A DNA stretch of 64,000 bases from CAYPKG01 sp964411275 (GTDB lineage: Bacteria > Bacillota > Clostridia > Christensenellales > CAG-138), in contig CAYPKG010000004.1 in NCBI GenBank assembly GCA_964411275.1, positions 1-64,000 on the forward strand, written 5' to 3'. Of this stretch, positions 33,704 to 43,165 are shown piece after piece. The notes beneath the pieces are model-generated. The model saw only the letters and a program-made list of their open reading frames with translations, searched no databases and was not told the origin of the DNA. The position numbers and the translations under genes were made by a program. Numbering within the stretch: the stretch's first letter is position 1; every line of letters begins with the position of its first letter.

Positions 33704-34216
33704 CTAAAAGATCATCACGGAGTCAACAGCATACCCCTTAAGGGTTTCACGTCCACTGAGGTCTGATAGCTCGATGGCAAACAGTGCCGCAACCACCTCG
33801 CCCCCCGCCTGCTCCGCAAGCCGGATTGTGGCCAGCGCCGTGCCGCCGGTGGCAAGCAGATCGTCCACGATGGCAACCTTCTGTCCAGGCTGAATGGCGT
33901 CCGCGTGCACCTCCAGGATGTCCGTGCCGTACTCAAGGCCATACTCATAGCGGTTGGTCTTGCAGGGCAGTTTTCCGGGCTTGCGCGCCACAACAAACCC
34001 CGCGCCGATGGCGTATGCCAGCGCGGAGCCAATGACGAACCCTCTGGCCTCCGGCCCGATGATCAGTTCAATGCCCTTGCCCTCCAATGTTTTGGCCATC
34101 CTGTCGATGAGCTCGCGATACGCATCTTTATCCTTAAAAAGCGTGGTGATATCGCGAAACAGTATGCCTTCCTTCGGAAAATCCGGTATGTTGCGAATGG
34201 TTGACTCGAGATCCAT
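33704..34216 (-). CDS. apt: Adenine phosphoribosyltransferase
   Basis: Salvages adenine with PRPP to AMP. 170 residues. N-terminal I-P-D-F-P-K-E-G-I-L-F-R-D-I-T-T-L, G-P-E-A-R-G-F near residue 58, R-K-P-G-K-L-P, and the PRPP loop V-A-I-V-D-D-L-L-A-T-G-G-T at about residues 113-125. Preceded by GGAGGT. Next to rel, so purine salvage and alarmone metabolism are physically linked, as is usual in Firmicutes. Confidence 0.97.
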   Translation of the reverse strand: MDLESTIRNIPDFPKEGILFRDITTLFKDKDAYRELIDRMAKTLEGKGIELIIGPEARGFVIGSALAYAIGAGFVVARKPGKLPCKTNRYEYGLEYGTDILEVHADAIQPGQKVAIVDDLLATGGTALATIRLAEQAGGEVVAALFAIELSDLSGRETLKGYAVDSVMIF

Positions 34217-34262
34217 AAACCATTACCTCCTTAACGAACTAAGCCTATCTCCATTGCCGCGT

Positions 34263-36668
34263 TTATGAAGCGGCAAAAACCATACTTTCTTCCAATGTCC
34301 GGGCTGTGGGGTTAGGCACACGGCAAATTTCCCCAGTGGCTTGATTGTACTTGAAAAAACCAAGCTCCGCAAATATCAAAAGCGTCAACAGCGCGCTTTC
34401 GTATGTTTCTCCCGGCAGCGCTCTTAGGATCAGCTGATCCCGGGAAAGCGGCCCTTCCTTTAGCGCCAGGGAAAGCGCCCGGTATGCCCCTTCCATGTAT
34501 GCCCGGTCGGTCTTAAGCGGGGCAAAAAACCCCTGTTCCGATCCCCTGTCCGTGCCTGCCAGCACTGGGCATGTGCAGCCGCCAAGAAGCGACAGGGCTA
34601 TGGGGCCATCGTGTGTAAAATCGTAAGCGATGATGGTCTGATAGCGGGGCCATTGGGTTTGCAGCACGTCTAAACATGGCGCAAGCACGATGGTGTTGTT
34701 CGAAGTGGCTGAAGCTTCAAAAGAAAACCCCGCCTCCGCACGCTGCGCAAGCTTTTCTTGCAAAAGCAGGCTTTTAAGCCGTTGAGCGCCTTGTAATGTT
34801 GCGCACAGTATCAGCGTGCCCTCAATACCATGGGTTAGCGATGCGACCACCGCCGCGTCGATATCGCCGCAATGCTTCACACAAATGGCATCCCGACTAA
34901 CATTATATAGAACATTTTGAAAAAAAGCATTATAAAATTTTGTTATTTGCTGGTTCAGCCATGGCCCATCCTGCCAGAAGGAGGTTTCGTTGGCGGCTTT
35001 GAGCATAAGTTGCAGCCGCTTGTTTCCTCGAAACGCGTTGATTTCAGCGGTATACAGTATATCAAACGTTGGCACCGCCAGGCCGTGAGGCGCCCAGCGC
35101 TCGGCTTGATGCCCCATATGAAACGCCACAAGCGCCACGCGACGCTCCTCCTGGGCCGCCATTGCCCTTAGATGCGTCCGCTCTTTACCCATGCGCTCGA
35201 TTTGCTCCATCTGGACGTTTCTGGTACAGAATACCGGCTGCGGGTTTCCTTCCCCAAAGGGGGCCATCCACTGAAGCTCTTCCACCACGGGCATTGTCAA
35301 GGCAAAAAGCTTTGTTTCCACCTCGAACCCCATCCGGGGCAAGTACCGCTCCGCCGGCACGCTCTCCCGAAGATATGTCTGAAATGCCTCAAAAAAGGCC
35401 GGGAAGGCATCCTGCTGCAGCGTGAGCCCCGCCGCCTGGGAATGTCCGCCGTAGCGGGTTAAATGCGTCTCACAGGCCTTCAGGCAGTCAAAGAGGTGTA
35501 CGCCGGGGATGCTGCGGCCGGAACCTGTAAGCGAGTCCCCCTCTTTGTAGAGCAGCAGCACAGGCCGGTGATATTCCTCCACCAGGCGGGAGGCGACGAT
35601 CCCTACGATCCCGGGATTCCAGCCTTCGTCAAACAGCACGATCCCGCGGTTTTCCATAAAATCATAATCGGCAAGCTTCTCCCGCGCGCTTTTTACGATC
35701 TGCCGCTCCTCCATCTGCCGCTTTGCGTTTTCCTCATCCAGCATAAGCGCAAGGGGCATTGCTTGTTCCCGAGACGTGGCGCACAGCAGTTGAAATGCCC
35801 GGGTCGCGTCGCCCATACGCCCCGCGGCGTTGATGCGGGGCGCCAGGCGAAACGCCAGTGTATCGCTTGTCACCCGCTCATTTGCCGCCCCTGCCGCCTC
35901 CAGCAGCGCCATCAGCCCAGGATGCCGGTGTATTTTTTCCATGCCCAACGCCACGATCACCCGGTTTTCTCCGGTCAAGGGCACGACGTCGGCCACCGTC
36001 GCCAGCGCCGCCAGACATAGGTATTTCTGCATCTCCCCCCTGCCGCCTAAGGCCTCCACGAGTTTAAGCGCAACCCCTGCCCCGCAAAGCTCTCCGTAAG
36101 GATATCGGCCGTCTGGCCGATGAGGATTGACCACCGCCGCGCAGCCGGGCAGCGCATCCGGACACTGATGATGATCCGTCACCACCACGTCCATATGAAG
36201 GGATTGGGCCAATGCGATTTCCTCCTGGGCGGCGATACCGTTGTCAACGGTTATGATGAGGTCGATGCCATCCTTTGCCGCAAGCTCCACAGCGGATTTG
36301 TTCATGCCATATCCCTCACCATGCCGGAGCGGAATATGCACCGATACGGTTGCGCCGAGGCTTGATAAATATTGATACAGGATGGCGGTTGCGCACACGC
36401 CGTCCACGTCATAATCTCCGTAAACGAGTATGGACTCCCGATTTTCCACGGCAGCACGAATGCGCATTACCGCCTTGTCCATGTCGAGAAGCTCCATCGG
36501 GTCCCTGAGCGCCTCAAGGGACGGGCGCAGGTACGCCTGCACCGCTTCACGGGTGGTCAACCCTCTCAGGCACAGCGCCGCGCTTAAAAGCTCAGATATT
36601 CCGTTTTCCGCCGCGACGCGCGCAATCAGCCCACTGTCCCGGCAACCGTTGTTTTCAAAAACAAGCAT
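34263..36668 (-). CDS. recJ: Single-stranded-DNA exonuclease RecJ
   Basis: 5'-3' ssDNA exonuclease of recombination and mismatch repair. 801 residues. DHH phosphoesterase motifs: Y-G-D-Y-D-V-D-G near residue 84, T-V-D-N-G-I near residue 139, V-V-T-D-H-H-Q near residue 161 (DHH), and N-P-H-R-P; the DHHA1 domain with G-G-H-S-Q-A-A-G near residue 407; then the OB fold. The C-terminal 250 residues form an extension, with a helicase-like-looking layout, seen in long Firmicute RecJ proteins. Lies between secF and apt, the conserved position in Clostridia. Confidence 0.95.
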   Translation of the reverse strand: MLVFENNGCRDSGLIARVAAENGISELLSAALCLRGLTTREAVQAYLRPSLEALRDPMELLDMDKAVMRIRAAVENRESILVYGDYDVDGVCATAILYQYLSSLGATVSVHIPLRHGEGYGMNKSAVELAAKDGIDLIITVDNGIAAQEEIALAQSLHMDVVVTDHHQCPDALPGCAAVVNPHRPDGRYPYGELCGAGVALKLVEALGGRGEMQKYLCLAALATVADVVPLTGENRVIVALGMEKIHRHPGLMALLEAAGAANERVTSDTLAFRLAPRINAAGRMGDATRAFQLLCATSREQAMPLALMLDEENAKRQMEERQIVKSAREKLADYDFMENRGIVLFDEGWNPGIVGIVASRLVEEYHRPVLLLYKEGDSLTGSGRSIPGVHLFDCLKACETHLTRYGGHSQAAGLTLQQDAFPAFFEAFQTYLRESVPAERYLPRMGFEVETKLFALTMPVVEELQWMAPFGEGNPQPVFCTRNVQMEQIERMGKERTHLRAMAAQEERRVALVAFHMGHQAERWAPHGLAVPTFDILYTAEINAFRGNKRLQLMLKAANETSFWQDGPWLNQQITKFYNAFFQNVLYNVSRDAICVKHCGDIDAAVVASLTHGIEGTLILCATLQGAQRLKSLLLQEKLAQRAEAGFSFEASATSNNTIVLAPCLDVLQTQWPRYQTIIAYDFTHDGPIALSLLGGCTCPVLAGTDRGSEQGFFAPLKTDRAYMEGAYRALSLALKEGPLSRDQLILRALPGETYESALLTLLIFAELGFFKYNQATGEICRVPNPTARTLEESMVFAAS

Positions 36669-36732
36669 ACATTCCTCGCTTCACATAGGAAGAGGCCACA
36701 GTGCAGCGTGTGCGCCTGACGGCCTCTAAGAC

Positions 36733-36768
36733 GAGGCCGCTTCCCAAGTTCAATCAGAAAGCGGCCTC
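36733..36768 (-). terminator. Hairpin after secDF
   Basis: A 10-bp perfect stem GAGGCCGCTT (36733-36742) with AAGCGGCCTC (36759-36768) between secF and recJ. No clear T-run follows on the - strand, so it may attenuate rather than stop transcription. Confidence 0.5.
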
Positions 36769-36779
36769 GCATACATGAA

Positions 36780-37712
36780 TTACTTTTTACTTTTTCCCTT
36801 TTTTTGCGCCTTTTGCGTCTTTTCCTTTTGCTGGCGTCTGCTGTACCAGAGCGCCCACATGGGGCTTGCCAGGAAAATCGAGGAATACGTGCCCGCCAGC
36901 AGGCCGATGATGATGGGCAAAGTGAATTCCTTGATGGACTGGATGCCAAGGATGTAGATCATAACCACGGTCAACAGCGTCGTGACGGAGGTGTTGATGG
37001 AGCGGCTGAGGGTTTCCTGAATGGATTTGTTCACCACATCATCCCGATGCTTGCTGATGTACAAATCGTTTTTGCTGTTTTCCCGGATCCGGTCAAATAT
37101 GACGATGGTATTGTTGATGGAATACCCAACGATGGTCAGCACCGCCGCAATAAAGGAGCTGTTCACCTGAATGCGCAGGATGCAGGTCAACGACAGCATG
37201 ATCGCAACGTCATGCAAAAGGGCGATCACCGCCGCGAAGCCGGAGTACAGCTCAAACCTGATCCAGATGTATACCAGTATCAGCGCGCTTGCGATGAGCA
37301 CTGACAGGAACGCGTTTCGAATGAGATCCGCGCTGGCAACGCCATCCACCCGGTCCACAAGCTTGATTTGTGCATTCGGGTATGTTTGCTGGATGATAGT
37401 GAGGGCGTTGGTGCGCTGCTCGCTCTCAAGCGCATCGTCATTGAGGCTCTTCATGCGAATGATAGCCTCTGTCTGGGTGGACGAGGTTGCGCCCGCGCGC
37501 ACCGCCTGTGCGCCGGCAACGCCCGCCTGTTCCAGAGCGGTTTCGATGACATTCATGTCAAAATCGTCTTTTAAGTCCACTGTAAATTCCGTGCCGCCGG
37601 TAAAATCTACGCCTACATTCAGTCCGCCCGCAAGCAGACCCACCACAAGGCCCGCCAGTATGATAACGGCGGAAACGAAGGCCATCAGCTTAAATCTTTT
37701 AATATAATCCAT
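36780..37712 (-). CDS. secF: Protein translocase subunit SecF
   Basis: Membrane partner of SecD that uses the proton gradient to help protein export. 310 residues with six hydrophobic segments: one at residues 10-32, then an extracytoplasmic domain with G-V-D-F-T-G-G-T-E-F and five C-terminal segments including G-Y-S-I-N-N-T-I-V-I-F-D-R-I-R-E-N, the SecF signature. The basic C-terminal tail (K and R rich) is cytoplasmic. Starts 13 bases after secD. Confidence 0.96.
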   Translation of the reverse strand: MDYIKRFKLMAFVSAVIILAGLVVGLLAGGLNVGVDFTGGTEFTVDLKDDFDMNVIETALEQAGVAGAQAVRAGATSSTQTEAIIRMKSLNDDALESEQRTNALTIIQQTYPNAQIKLVDRVDGVASADLIRNAFLSVLIASALILVYIWIRFELYSGFAAVIALLHDVAIMLSLTCILRIQVNSSFIAAVLTIVGYSINNTIVIFDRIRENSKNDLYISKHRDDVVNKSIQETLSRSINTSVTTLLTVVMIYILGIQSIKEFTLPIIIGLLAGTYSSIFLASPMWALWYSRRQQKEKTQKAQKKGKSKK

Positions 37713-37725
37713 TGCGTTTCCCTCC

Positions 37726-39033
37726 TTACCTGGCGTTCGCTTCGTCCGACTCTTTGAGCCGGCAGAATAGTGCCTTGTTCTCGATATTAAAGCCTAACAG
37801 CAGGTTCATAAGCCCTCTGGTGACCAGCACCGCGTTCAGGAAGCTGACGATGATGCCGATCAACAGCGTCACCGCAAAGCCCTTGATGCTGCCGGTACCA
37901 AACAATAACAGCACAACCGCCGCAATGATCGTGGTAATGTTGCCGTCGAGGATAGCAGCGAATGCCCGCTGGAACCCGGCCTTGACGGCGGTGCGCAAGG
38001 ACTTGCCGCTTCTGATTTCCTCGGACATGCGCTCGAAAATGATGACGTTTGCGTCAACCGCCATGCCGATTGACAGGATGATGCCCGCGATGCCCGGCAG
38101 CGTCAGCTGTACGCCTGGGAACGTGGCCAACAGCGCCAGCACGATGATGATGTAAATACTCAGCGCCAGATCCGCCATCAGGCCAGGCAGACGGTACACC
38201 ACCGCCATAAACACAAACACCAGGAGAATGCCGATGGCGCCTGCGAGTATGCCGTTTTCAAGGGCGTTTTCACCCAGGGTGGCGCTGACGGAGCGCACCT
38301 CGATCTCTTCCATTTCGATGGGCAGCGCGCCGCTTTGAATTTGTTGAGACAGCAGCTGGGCGCTTTCAGCGGTGAATGTGCCGCTGATTTCCGCCTGACC
38401 CGAAGGGATTGCCGTGTTGACCACCGGCGCAGAAATGACAGTGCCATCCATCACGATGGAAATGCTCTTAGCGGCGGCTCCCACCTCTGCCTCATTCAGT
38501 GCAGCCAGCCTTGCGGTCGTGGCTGCGAATACGCTTGCCGCTTCTGCATTGAGCTTGAAGTTCACCACATACGCGCCGCTTTCGTTGATTGACGGGCCGA
38601 CATTTTCCATGGCCGCGCCGTCGAAAAGCACAGTGCCGTCCGGGTCTACAAACTCGATTTTAGCGGGTTTGACCAGGTACTGGGTAATGACGCTGGGGTC
38701 ATCCACCATGTTGCTTTCGTTGATGGGGATTTCAATGCGCATACGGCCTGTCCCCTGCCGGGCGATGGTGGCCTCCGGATAGCCCTCGCTATCCAGACGG
38801 GTGCGCATGATTGACTCCACGATGGCCATATTATTCGCTAGATTGGGATCGGATAAATCTTTCGCCTCGTATACGACGGAAACACCGCCCGTCAAATCCA
38901 GTCCTTTGGGGATCTGTTCCGCCAGCGGGCGGATTTCATAAATTCCCCAGGCGATGCCATTGATGGCGATGACACCGAATACGGCTGTCAAAAACACGAT
39001 CAAGACAAGCGCCACGATCTTGCGTACATTCAC
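37726..39033 (-). CDS. secD: Protein translocase subunit SecD
   Basis: Translocon-associated RND-type protein. 435 residues from a GTG at 39033, eight bases after AAGGAGG; a longer in-frame ATG would lie outside a ribosome site. First membrane segment at residues 5-25, then G-L-D-L-T-G-G-V-S-V-V-Y, a large extracytoplasmic region with the P1 head, and five C-terminal membrane segments containing S-I-G-M-A-V-D-A-N-V-I-I-F-E-R. Adjacent to the SCIFF genes, the usual neighbourhood of that peptide system. Confidence 0.95.
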   Translation of the reverse strand: MNVRKIVALVLIVFLTAVFGVIAINGIAWGIYEIRPLAEQIPKGLDLTGGVSVVYEAKDLSDPNLANNMAIVESIMRTRLDSEGYPEATIARQGTGRMRIEIPINESNMVDDPSVITQYLVKPAKIEFVDPDGTVLFDGAAMENVGPSINESGAYVVNFKLNAEAASVFAATTARLAALNEAEVGAAAKSISIVMDGTVISAPVVNTAIPSGQAEISGTFTAESAQLLSQQIQSGALPIEMEEIEVRSVSATLGENALENGILAGAIGILLVFVFMAVVYRLPGLMADLALSIYIIIVLALLATFPGVQLTLPGIAGIILSIGMAVDANVIIFERMSEEIRSGKSLRTAVKAGFQRAFAAILDGNITTIIAAVVLLLFGTGSIKGFAVTLLIGIIVSFLNAVLVTRGLMNLLLGFNIENKALFCRLKESDEANAR

Positions 39034-39140
39034 TACGCTTTCCTCCTTCGCGATGCGGGTCCGCACAATGCGCGGATACCCAAAATACAACAATGCTTAT
39101 TATGTCACAGACCGCGCCCGGTTTCAAGTACCGGCCGCGC

Positions 39141-40460
39141 TTATTCCTCTGTTTTTAGCCCGATGGCGCATTCCGTGCGCTTACATTCGAACGCGCAGGT
39201 GATTTCATGGGGCTTCATAATATCCCCATTGTATTTGTAGGCGTTGGCCGCGCAGCCGCCAGAGCAGAAGTATTTTGCCCAGCAGCTTTGGCATTTTACT
39301 TTGGTGCGCACGGTGCAGCCCGCAAACGCCGTTTGCAGCGCCGTATCAAATGTGCCCGCAAGCACATTACCCATGGAGAAACCCTCTTCCCCCACGAACT
39401 GATGGCAGGGATAAATGTCCCCGTCCGGGGTGATGGCCACATACTCGGTACCCGCGCCGCAGCCGGTGATGCGCTTTCTTAGACAGGGGCCGTTGTCAAA
39501 ATCCACCATGAAATGAAAGTAATTAAACCATTTGCCATCAGCAATGCTCTCTTGTAAAAACGCCGTGAGCCGGTCGTATTCGTCCAAAACGGCTCCCACA
39601 TGCTCCTCCAGGATGGCGTAGGGGCTGTCGGGAGCGAGCACCACAGGTTCCATGGAGATTTGGGTAAAGCCCGCATCCCGAAGGGATTTTACATCCTCTG
39701 TAAAGTCCAGATTGCGGTTGGTGAACGTGCCCCGGACATAATGCTCTTTTTCACCTCGCGCTTTTACCATTGCCTGGGCGTTCTTTAACGAGATGGCATA
39801 CGAACCCTTGCCGTTGATGGCGGGGCGCATGGCGTCGTGCACCTCGGGACGGCCGTCGAGGCTCAAAACGATGTTGTGCATTTCCCGGTTGAGATATTCG
39901 ATCTTGCTCTGGTCAAGCCCCACGCAGTTGGTGGTCATTGTAAAGCGGATTACCTTATTGTGCTTTCGCTCAAGCATCCTTCCATATGCGACGATGGCTT
40001 TTACCACCTCGAAATTCAAGAGGGGCTCGCCGCCGAAGAGATCAACCTCCAGGTTGCGGCGAGAACCGGATCGCGCGATAAGAAAATTCAGAGCCGCTCT
40101 GCCCACCGCTTCGCTCATCAGCATCCGGTCGCCATGAAACTCGCCGGTGGACGCAAAGCAATACCTGCAGCGCAGGTTGCAGTCGTGGGCCACATGCAGG
40201 CACATGGCCTTGATGACCTGCTCCTGCTCTCTGGGCGCGGGGGGTGTAAGAGGCTTGGAAAGGAACATGCCTTCTTCTTGAAGTTGAGAGAACTCCTCCA
40301 AAATCTCCGCGACCTCTTGTGCAGCCCCAGCAGTATACGGATCAAGCCCTGCCTCGATAGCCTTAGCGACATGATAGGCCGGTTGTGTCAGCTCATGCAG
40401 CGCGCCGCTTTCCACGTCCAGCACAATATATCGGTTTTGAAACTGAAATGCGTGAATCAA
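39141..40460 (-). CDS. scfB: SCIFF peptide maturase, thioether-forming radical SAM/SPASM enzyme
   Basis: Installs Cys-to-Thr thioether links in the SCIFF peptide. 439 residues from a TTG six bases after GGAGG. An N-terminal RRE-like precursor-binding domain (F-Q-N-R-Y-I-V-L-D-V-E-S-G-A) is followed by the radical SAM cluster motif C-N-L-R-C-R-Y-C near residue 95, D-L-F-G-G-E-P-L-L, and a SPASM domain with many cysteines: C-G-A-G-T-E-Y, Y-P-C-H-Q-F, C-Q-S-C, F-C-S-G-G-C, and C-A-F-E-C near the end, ligating auxiliary [4Fe-4S] clusters. Precursor gene immediately upstream. Ranthipeptide class; the product's role is still poorly known, with quorum-sensing-like effects proposed for Clostridia. 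Confidence 0.95.
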   Translation of the reverse strand: MIHAFQFQNRYIVLDVESGALHELTQPAYHVAKAIEAGLDPYTAGAAQEVAEILEEFSQLQEEGMFLSKPLTPPAPREQEQVIKAMCLHVAHDCNLRCRYCFASTGEFHGDRMLMSEAVGRAALNFLIARSGSRRNLEVDLFGGEPLLNFEVVKAIVAYGRMLERKHNKVIRFTMTTNCVGLDQSKIEYLNREMHNIVLSLDGRPEVHDAMRPAINGKGSYAISLKNAQAMVKARGEKEHYVRGTFTNRNLDFTEDVKSLRDAGFTQISMEPVVLAPDSPYAILEEHVGAVLDEYDRLTAFLQESIADGKWFNYFHFMVDFDNGPCLRKRITGCGAGTEYVAITPDGDIYPCHQFVGEEGFSMGNVLAGTFDTALQTAFAGCTVRTKVKCQSCWAKYFCSGGCAANAYKYNGDIMKPHEITCAFECKRTECAIGLKTEE

Positions 40461-40514
40461 TGCCTTCCTCCATACGTCCCATAGGACAGTGATGATCAAA
40501 ACTTACAAACAGTG

Positions 40515-40541
40515 ATAGGGCGGGCAAACTGCCCGCCCTAT
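40515..40541 (-). terminator. Hairpin between SCIFF precursor and maturase
   Basis: A perfect 11-bp stem, ATAGGGCGGGC (40515-40525) with GCCCGCCCTAT (40531-40541). Little T-run follows on the - strand. Probably a leaky terminator or a 3' stabiliser that keeps the small precursor in excess over its enzyme. Confidence 0.65.
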
Positions 40542-40557
40542 TGACACATGCTATACT

Positions 40558-40701
40558 TTACTTTCTTTCCTTCTGGCAGCTCTGATTGGCCACAGTGCAG
40601 CTGGTTTTGCATGCGGACTGGCAGCTGGCCTGGCACTCGCCGCAACCGGTTTGGGCGTCTGCCTTGATGCAGGGCTTCTGGATGGTTTTAATATGCTTCA
40701 T
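40558..40701 (-). CDS. scfA: SCIFF (six cysteines in forty-five) ranthipeptide precursor
   Basis: A 47-residue peptide. It begins M-K-H-I-K-T-I and its C-terminal half is cysteine-rich: Cys at 11, 20, 23, 27, 31, 35 and 42, with the conserved C-K-T-S-C-T-V-A-N-Q-S-C block (31-42). In a studied homologue a thioether joins a Cys to the Thr five residues downstream; Cys31 and Thr36 have that spacing here. Start ATG preceded by GGGAGG. Followed by a hairpin and then its maturase. It has one cysteine more than the family name implies. Identity is certain from length, motif and context. Confidence 0.95.
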   Translation of the reverse strand: MKHIKTIQKPCIKADAQTGCGECQASCQSACKTSCTVANQSCQKERK

Positions 40702-40739
40702 TTCGGTATCCTCCCGTAATCAAATCAATATCAACGGAT

Positions 40740-40768
40740 ATTATACAACATATATGGGATGGGGGCAA
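40740..40768 (-). promoter_or_regulatory. Promoter of scfA
   Basis: On the - strand, TTGCCC (40763-40768), 17-bp spacer and perfect TATAAT (40740-40745), about 40 bp upstream of the precursor start. Confidence 0.6.
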
Positions 40769-40791
40769 GCCTGGCTTCTTCAACCGGAGCT

Positions 40792-41997
40792 TCAGGCAAG
40801 GGCAATTCGCGCGGTATCCCGGGCGATGACCATTTCCTCGTCCGTGGGGATGACAAACACTTTCACCTTGCTTCCAGGCTTTGTCAGCTCAACTTCCTCA
40901 CCGCGGGGACAGGTCTTGTTGTATTCGAAGTCCATGTCGATGCCCAGGTAATCCATGTCCTTAAGCACCAGCTCCCGCACGCCCCGGTCGTTTTCGCCGA
41001 TGCCCGCCGTAAACACAATGGCGTCAACGCCGTTCATGCTCGCGGCATACGCGCCAATGTAACGCTTGACCTTATAGGCGAATGTTACAAGGGCTATGTC
41101 GGCCCTGTCGTTCCCGGCATCCGCCGCTTCCCGCAGGTCGCGGAAGTCGGAGGACACGCCGGAAATGCCCTTTACGCCGCTCTTTTTGTTCATGTACGCG
41201 TTTACGCCCGGGATGTCGAGGTCAAGCTTTTCCATAAGATACGTCACAATCGCCGGATCCATGTCACCGCAGCGGGTACCCATGGGCACGCCTTCGAGGG
41301 GGGTAAAGCCCATGGAGGTATCCACGGATTTGCCGCCCTTTACCGCTGTAATGGAAGAGCCGTTGCCCAGATGGCAGGTGATGATCTTGGTGTCCTCCGC
41401 CGGCTTGCCCAGCTTTTCAATGGCCCTGCCGGACACGTACAGGTGGGACGTGCCGTGGAAGCCGTAGCGGCGAATCATCAGATCGGTATAGGCCTCATAG
41501 GGCAGGCCATAGAGAAACGCTTCTTTCGGCATTGTCTGATGGAACGCAGTGTCGAATACGCCAACCATGGGCGTATCCTGCATCAGCGCCTTGCATGCCC
41601 GCACCCCCATGAGGTTGGCGGGGTTGTGCAGGGGCGCAAGTTCCGTGAGCTCTTCCACCGTGGCGATCATCTCGTCTGTGATGAGTGCGCTGCCGGTAAA
41701 CTTCTCGCCGCCATGAACCAGCCGGTGCCCCACTGCCGCGATTTCATCCATGGATTTAATCACGCCGATTTCAGGGTCGACCAGCGCGTCAAGCACCATC
41801 GAAACCGCGTCCGTATGATCCTTCATGTCCTTTTGGAACTCGTGATCGCCTTTTCCAGCGGGCTTGTAAATGAGCTTGCTGCCGCTTATACCGATACGCT
41901 CGCAAAGGCCCTTTGCGATAACGCTTTCATCCTCGATGTTGATGAGCTGGTATTTCAAAGAGCTGCTGCCCGCGTTAATGACAAGAATGTTTTTCAT
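40792..41997 (-). CDS. ackA: Acetate kinase
   Basis: Converts acetyl phosphate and ADP to acetate and ATP, the energy-yielding end of acetate fermentation. 401 residues. N-terminal phosphate-binding [19 protein letters not shown] near residue 147, R-Y-G-F-H-G-T-S-H near residue 178, H-L-G-N-G-S-S-I near residue 210 and F-T-A-G-I-G-E-N-D near residue 329. All family signatures intact. 16 bases downstream of pta. Confidence 0.98.
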   Translation of the reverse strand: MKNILVINAGSSSLKYQLINIEDESVIAKGLCERIGISGSKLIYKPAGKGDHEFQKDMKDHTDAVSMVLDALVDPEIGVIKSMDEIAAVGHRLVHGGEKFTGSALITDEMIATVEELTELAPLHNPANLMGVRACKALMQDTPMVGVFDTAFHQTMPKEAFLYGLPYEAYTDLMIRRYGFHGTSHLYVSGRAIEKLGKPAEDTKIITCHLGNGSSITAVKGGKSVDTSMGFTPLEGVPMGTRCGDMDPAIVTYLMEKLDLDIPGVNAYMNKKSGVKGISGVSSDFRDLREAADAGNDRADIALVTFAYKVKRYIGAYAASMNGVDAIVFTAGIGENDRGVRELVLKDMDYLGIDMDFEYNKTCPRGEEVELTKPGSKVKVFVIPTDEEMVIARDTARIALA

Positions 41998-42013
41998 ACT
42001 ACCTTCCCCCTCC

Positions 42014-43012
42014 TTACATATCCTGCGCCTGCACGGCGGTGATTGCCACGACGCTTACAATGTCCTCCACAGAGCAGCCCCTGGACAGGTCGTTGATGGG
42101 CCGGGCAAAGCCCTGGCATACGGGGCCGATGGCCTCCGCGCCCGCAAGCCGCTGCACCAGCTTGTAGCCGATGTTCCCCGCCTGGAGGTCCGGGAATACC
42201 AGAACGTTTGCCTTGCCCGCCACAGGGCTTCCGGGGGATTTGAGCTGGCCGATTTTTTCCACCAGCGCCGCGTCCGCCTGCAGTTCGCCGTCCACATTGA
42301 GCGCCGGCGCAAGTTCTTTTACCAAAGCGGTGGCGTTTACAACCTTGTCCACCAGCTCGTGCTTGGCGCTGCCCTTTGTGGAGAAGGAAAGCATGGCCAC
42401 CCGGGGCTCGATGCCGCAAAGGGCTTTCGCTGTGGAAGCGGAGGAAATGGCGATGGCCGCCAGCTGCTCGGCAGTGGGATTGGGGTTCACGGCGCAGTCC
42501 GCAAACACCAGCACGCCATCGTCGCCATAGTCTTTATTGGGAAGCTCCATCAGGAAGCAGCTGGATACAACGGAAATGCCCTTTGCCATTTTCACAATCT
42601 GAAGGCCCGGCCTTAACGTGTCGCCGGTGGTGCAAACAGCCCCTGCTACCATGCCGTCCGCCGCGCCCTCTTTCACCATCATGGCGGCAAAGAACATCGG
42701 GTCTTTCATGGTTTGTGCAGCTTTTTCCGGCGTTACGCCCTTTGCCTTGCGCATTTCATAAAATTTGTCCGTATACGAGCCAAGGTCTGGGGAAGCAACG
42801 GGGTCGAGTATCGATACGCCGGAAAGGTCCACATGAAGCTTCTCGGCGCTTTTACCAATTTCTTCGGCATTGCCCAGCAATGTAATGTCGGCAAGCCCTT
42901 CCTTTACGATGATCGCGGCCGCCTGTACCATGCGTTCTTCCGGGCCCTCGGGCAACAGAATATGCTTTTTGTTTGATTTGGCCTTGGCTTTGATCCCATC
43001 CATTAACGACAT
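42014..43012 (-). CDS. pta: Phosphate acetyltransferase
   Basis: Converts acetyl-CoA and phosphate to acetyl phosphate for AckA. 332 residues, the short form lacking the N-terminal regulatory domains of enterobacterial Pta. Typical regions: L-L-P-E-G-P-E-E-R near residue 20, A-D-G-M-V-A-G-A-V near residue 118, [12 protein letters not shown] near residue 150, and the C-terminal [18 protein letters not shown]. Start preceded by GGAAGGAG. With ackA forms the standard acetate operon. Confidence 0.97.
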   Translation of the reverse strand: MSLMDGIKAKAKSNKKHILLPEGPEERMVQAAAIIVKEGLADITLLGNAEEIGKSAEKLHVDLSGVSILDPVASPDLGSYTDKFYEMRKAKGVTPEKAAQTMKDPMFFAAMMVKEGAADGMVAGAVCTTGDTLRPGLQIVKMAKGISVVSSCFLMELPNKDYGDDGVLVFADCAVNPNPTAEQLAAIAISSASTAKALCGIEPRVAMLSFSTKGSAKHELVDKVVNATALVKELAPALNVDGELQADAALVEKIGQLKSPGSPVAGKANVLVFPDLQAGNIGYKLVQRLAGAEAIGPVCQGFARPINDLSRGCSVEDIVSVVAITAVQAQDM

Positions 43013-43165
43013 GTGCTTGACTCTCCTTCCATATTGAAAACAGTAAATTGTGGATTGCTGCTGAAATTATAACATAATTTTATGAACCCGTGCACATAAA
43101 ATCCATATTTTAAGAATAATTCTTCCGCTATTCTGTGATACAATAACAAAAAGGAGGCATGCGCC

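Noticed and set aside
40759..42042. 427-codon open frame on the + strand across ackA
   Set aside because: Antisense shadow of acetate kinase, whose motifs are complete on the - strand; composition is His/Arg/Gly-rich and matches no family.
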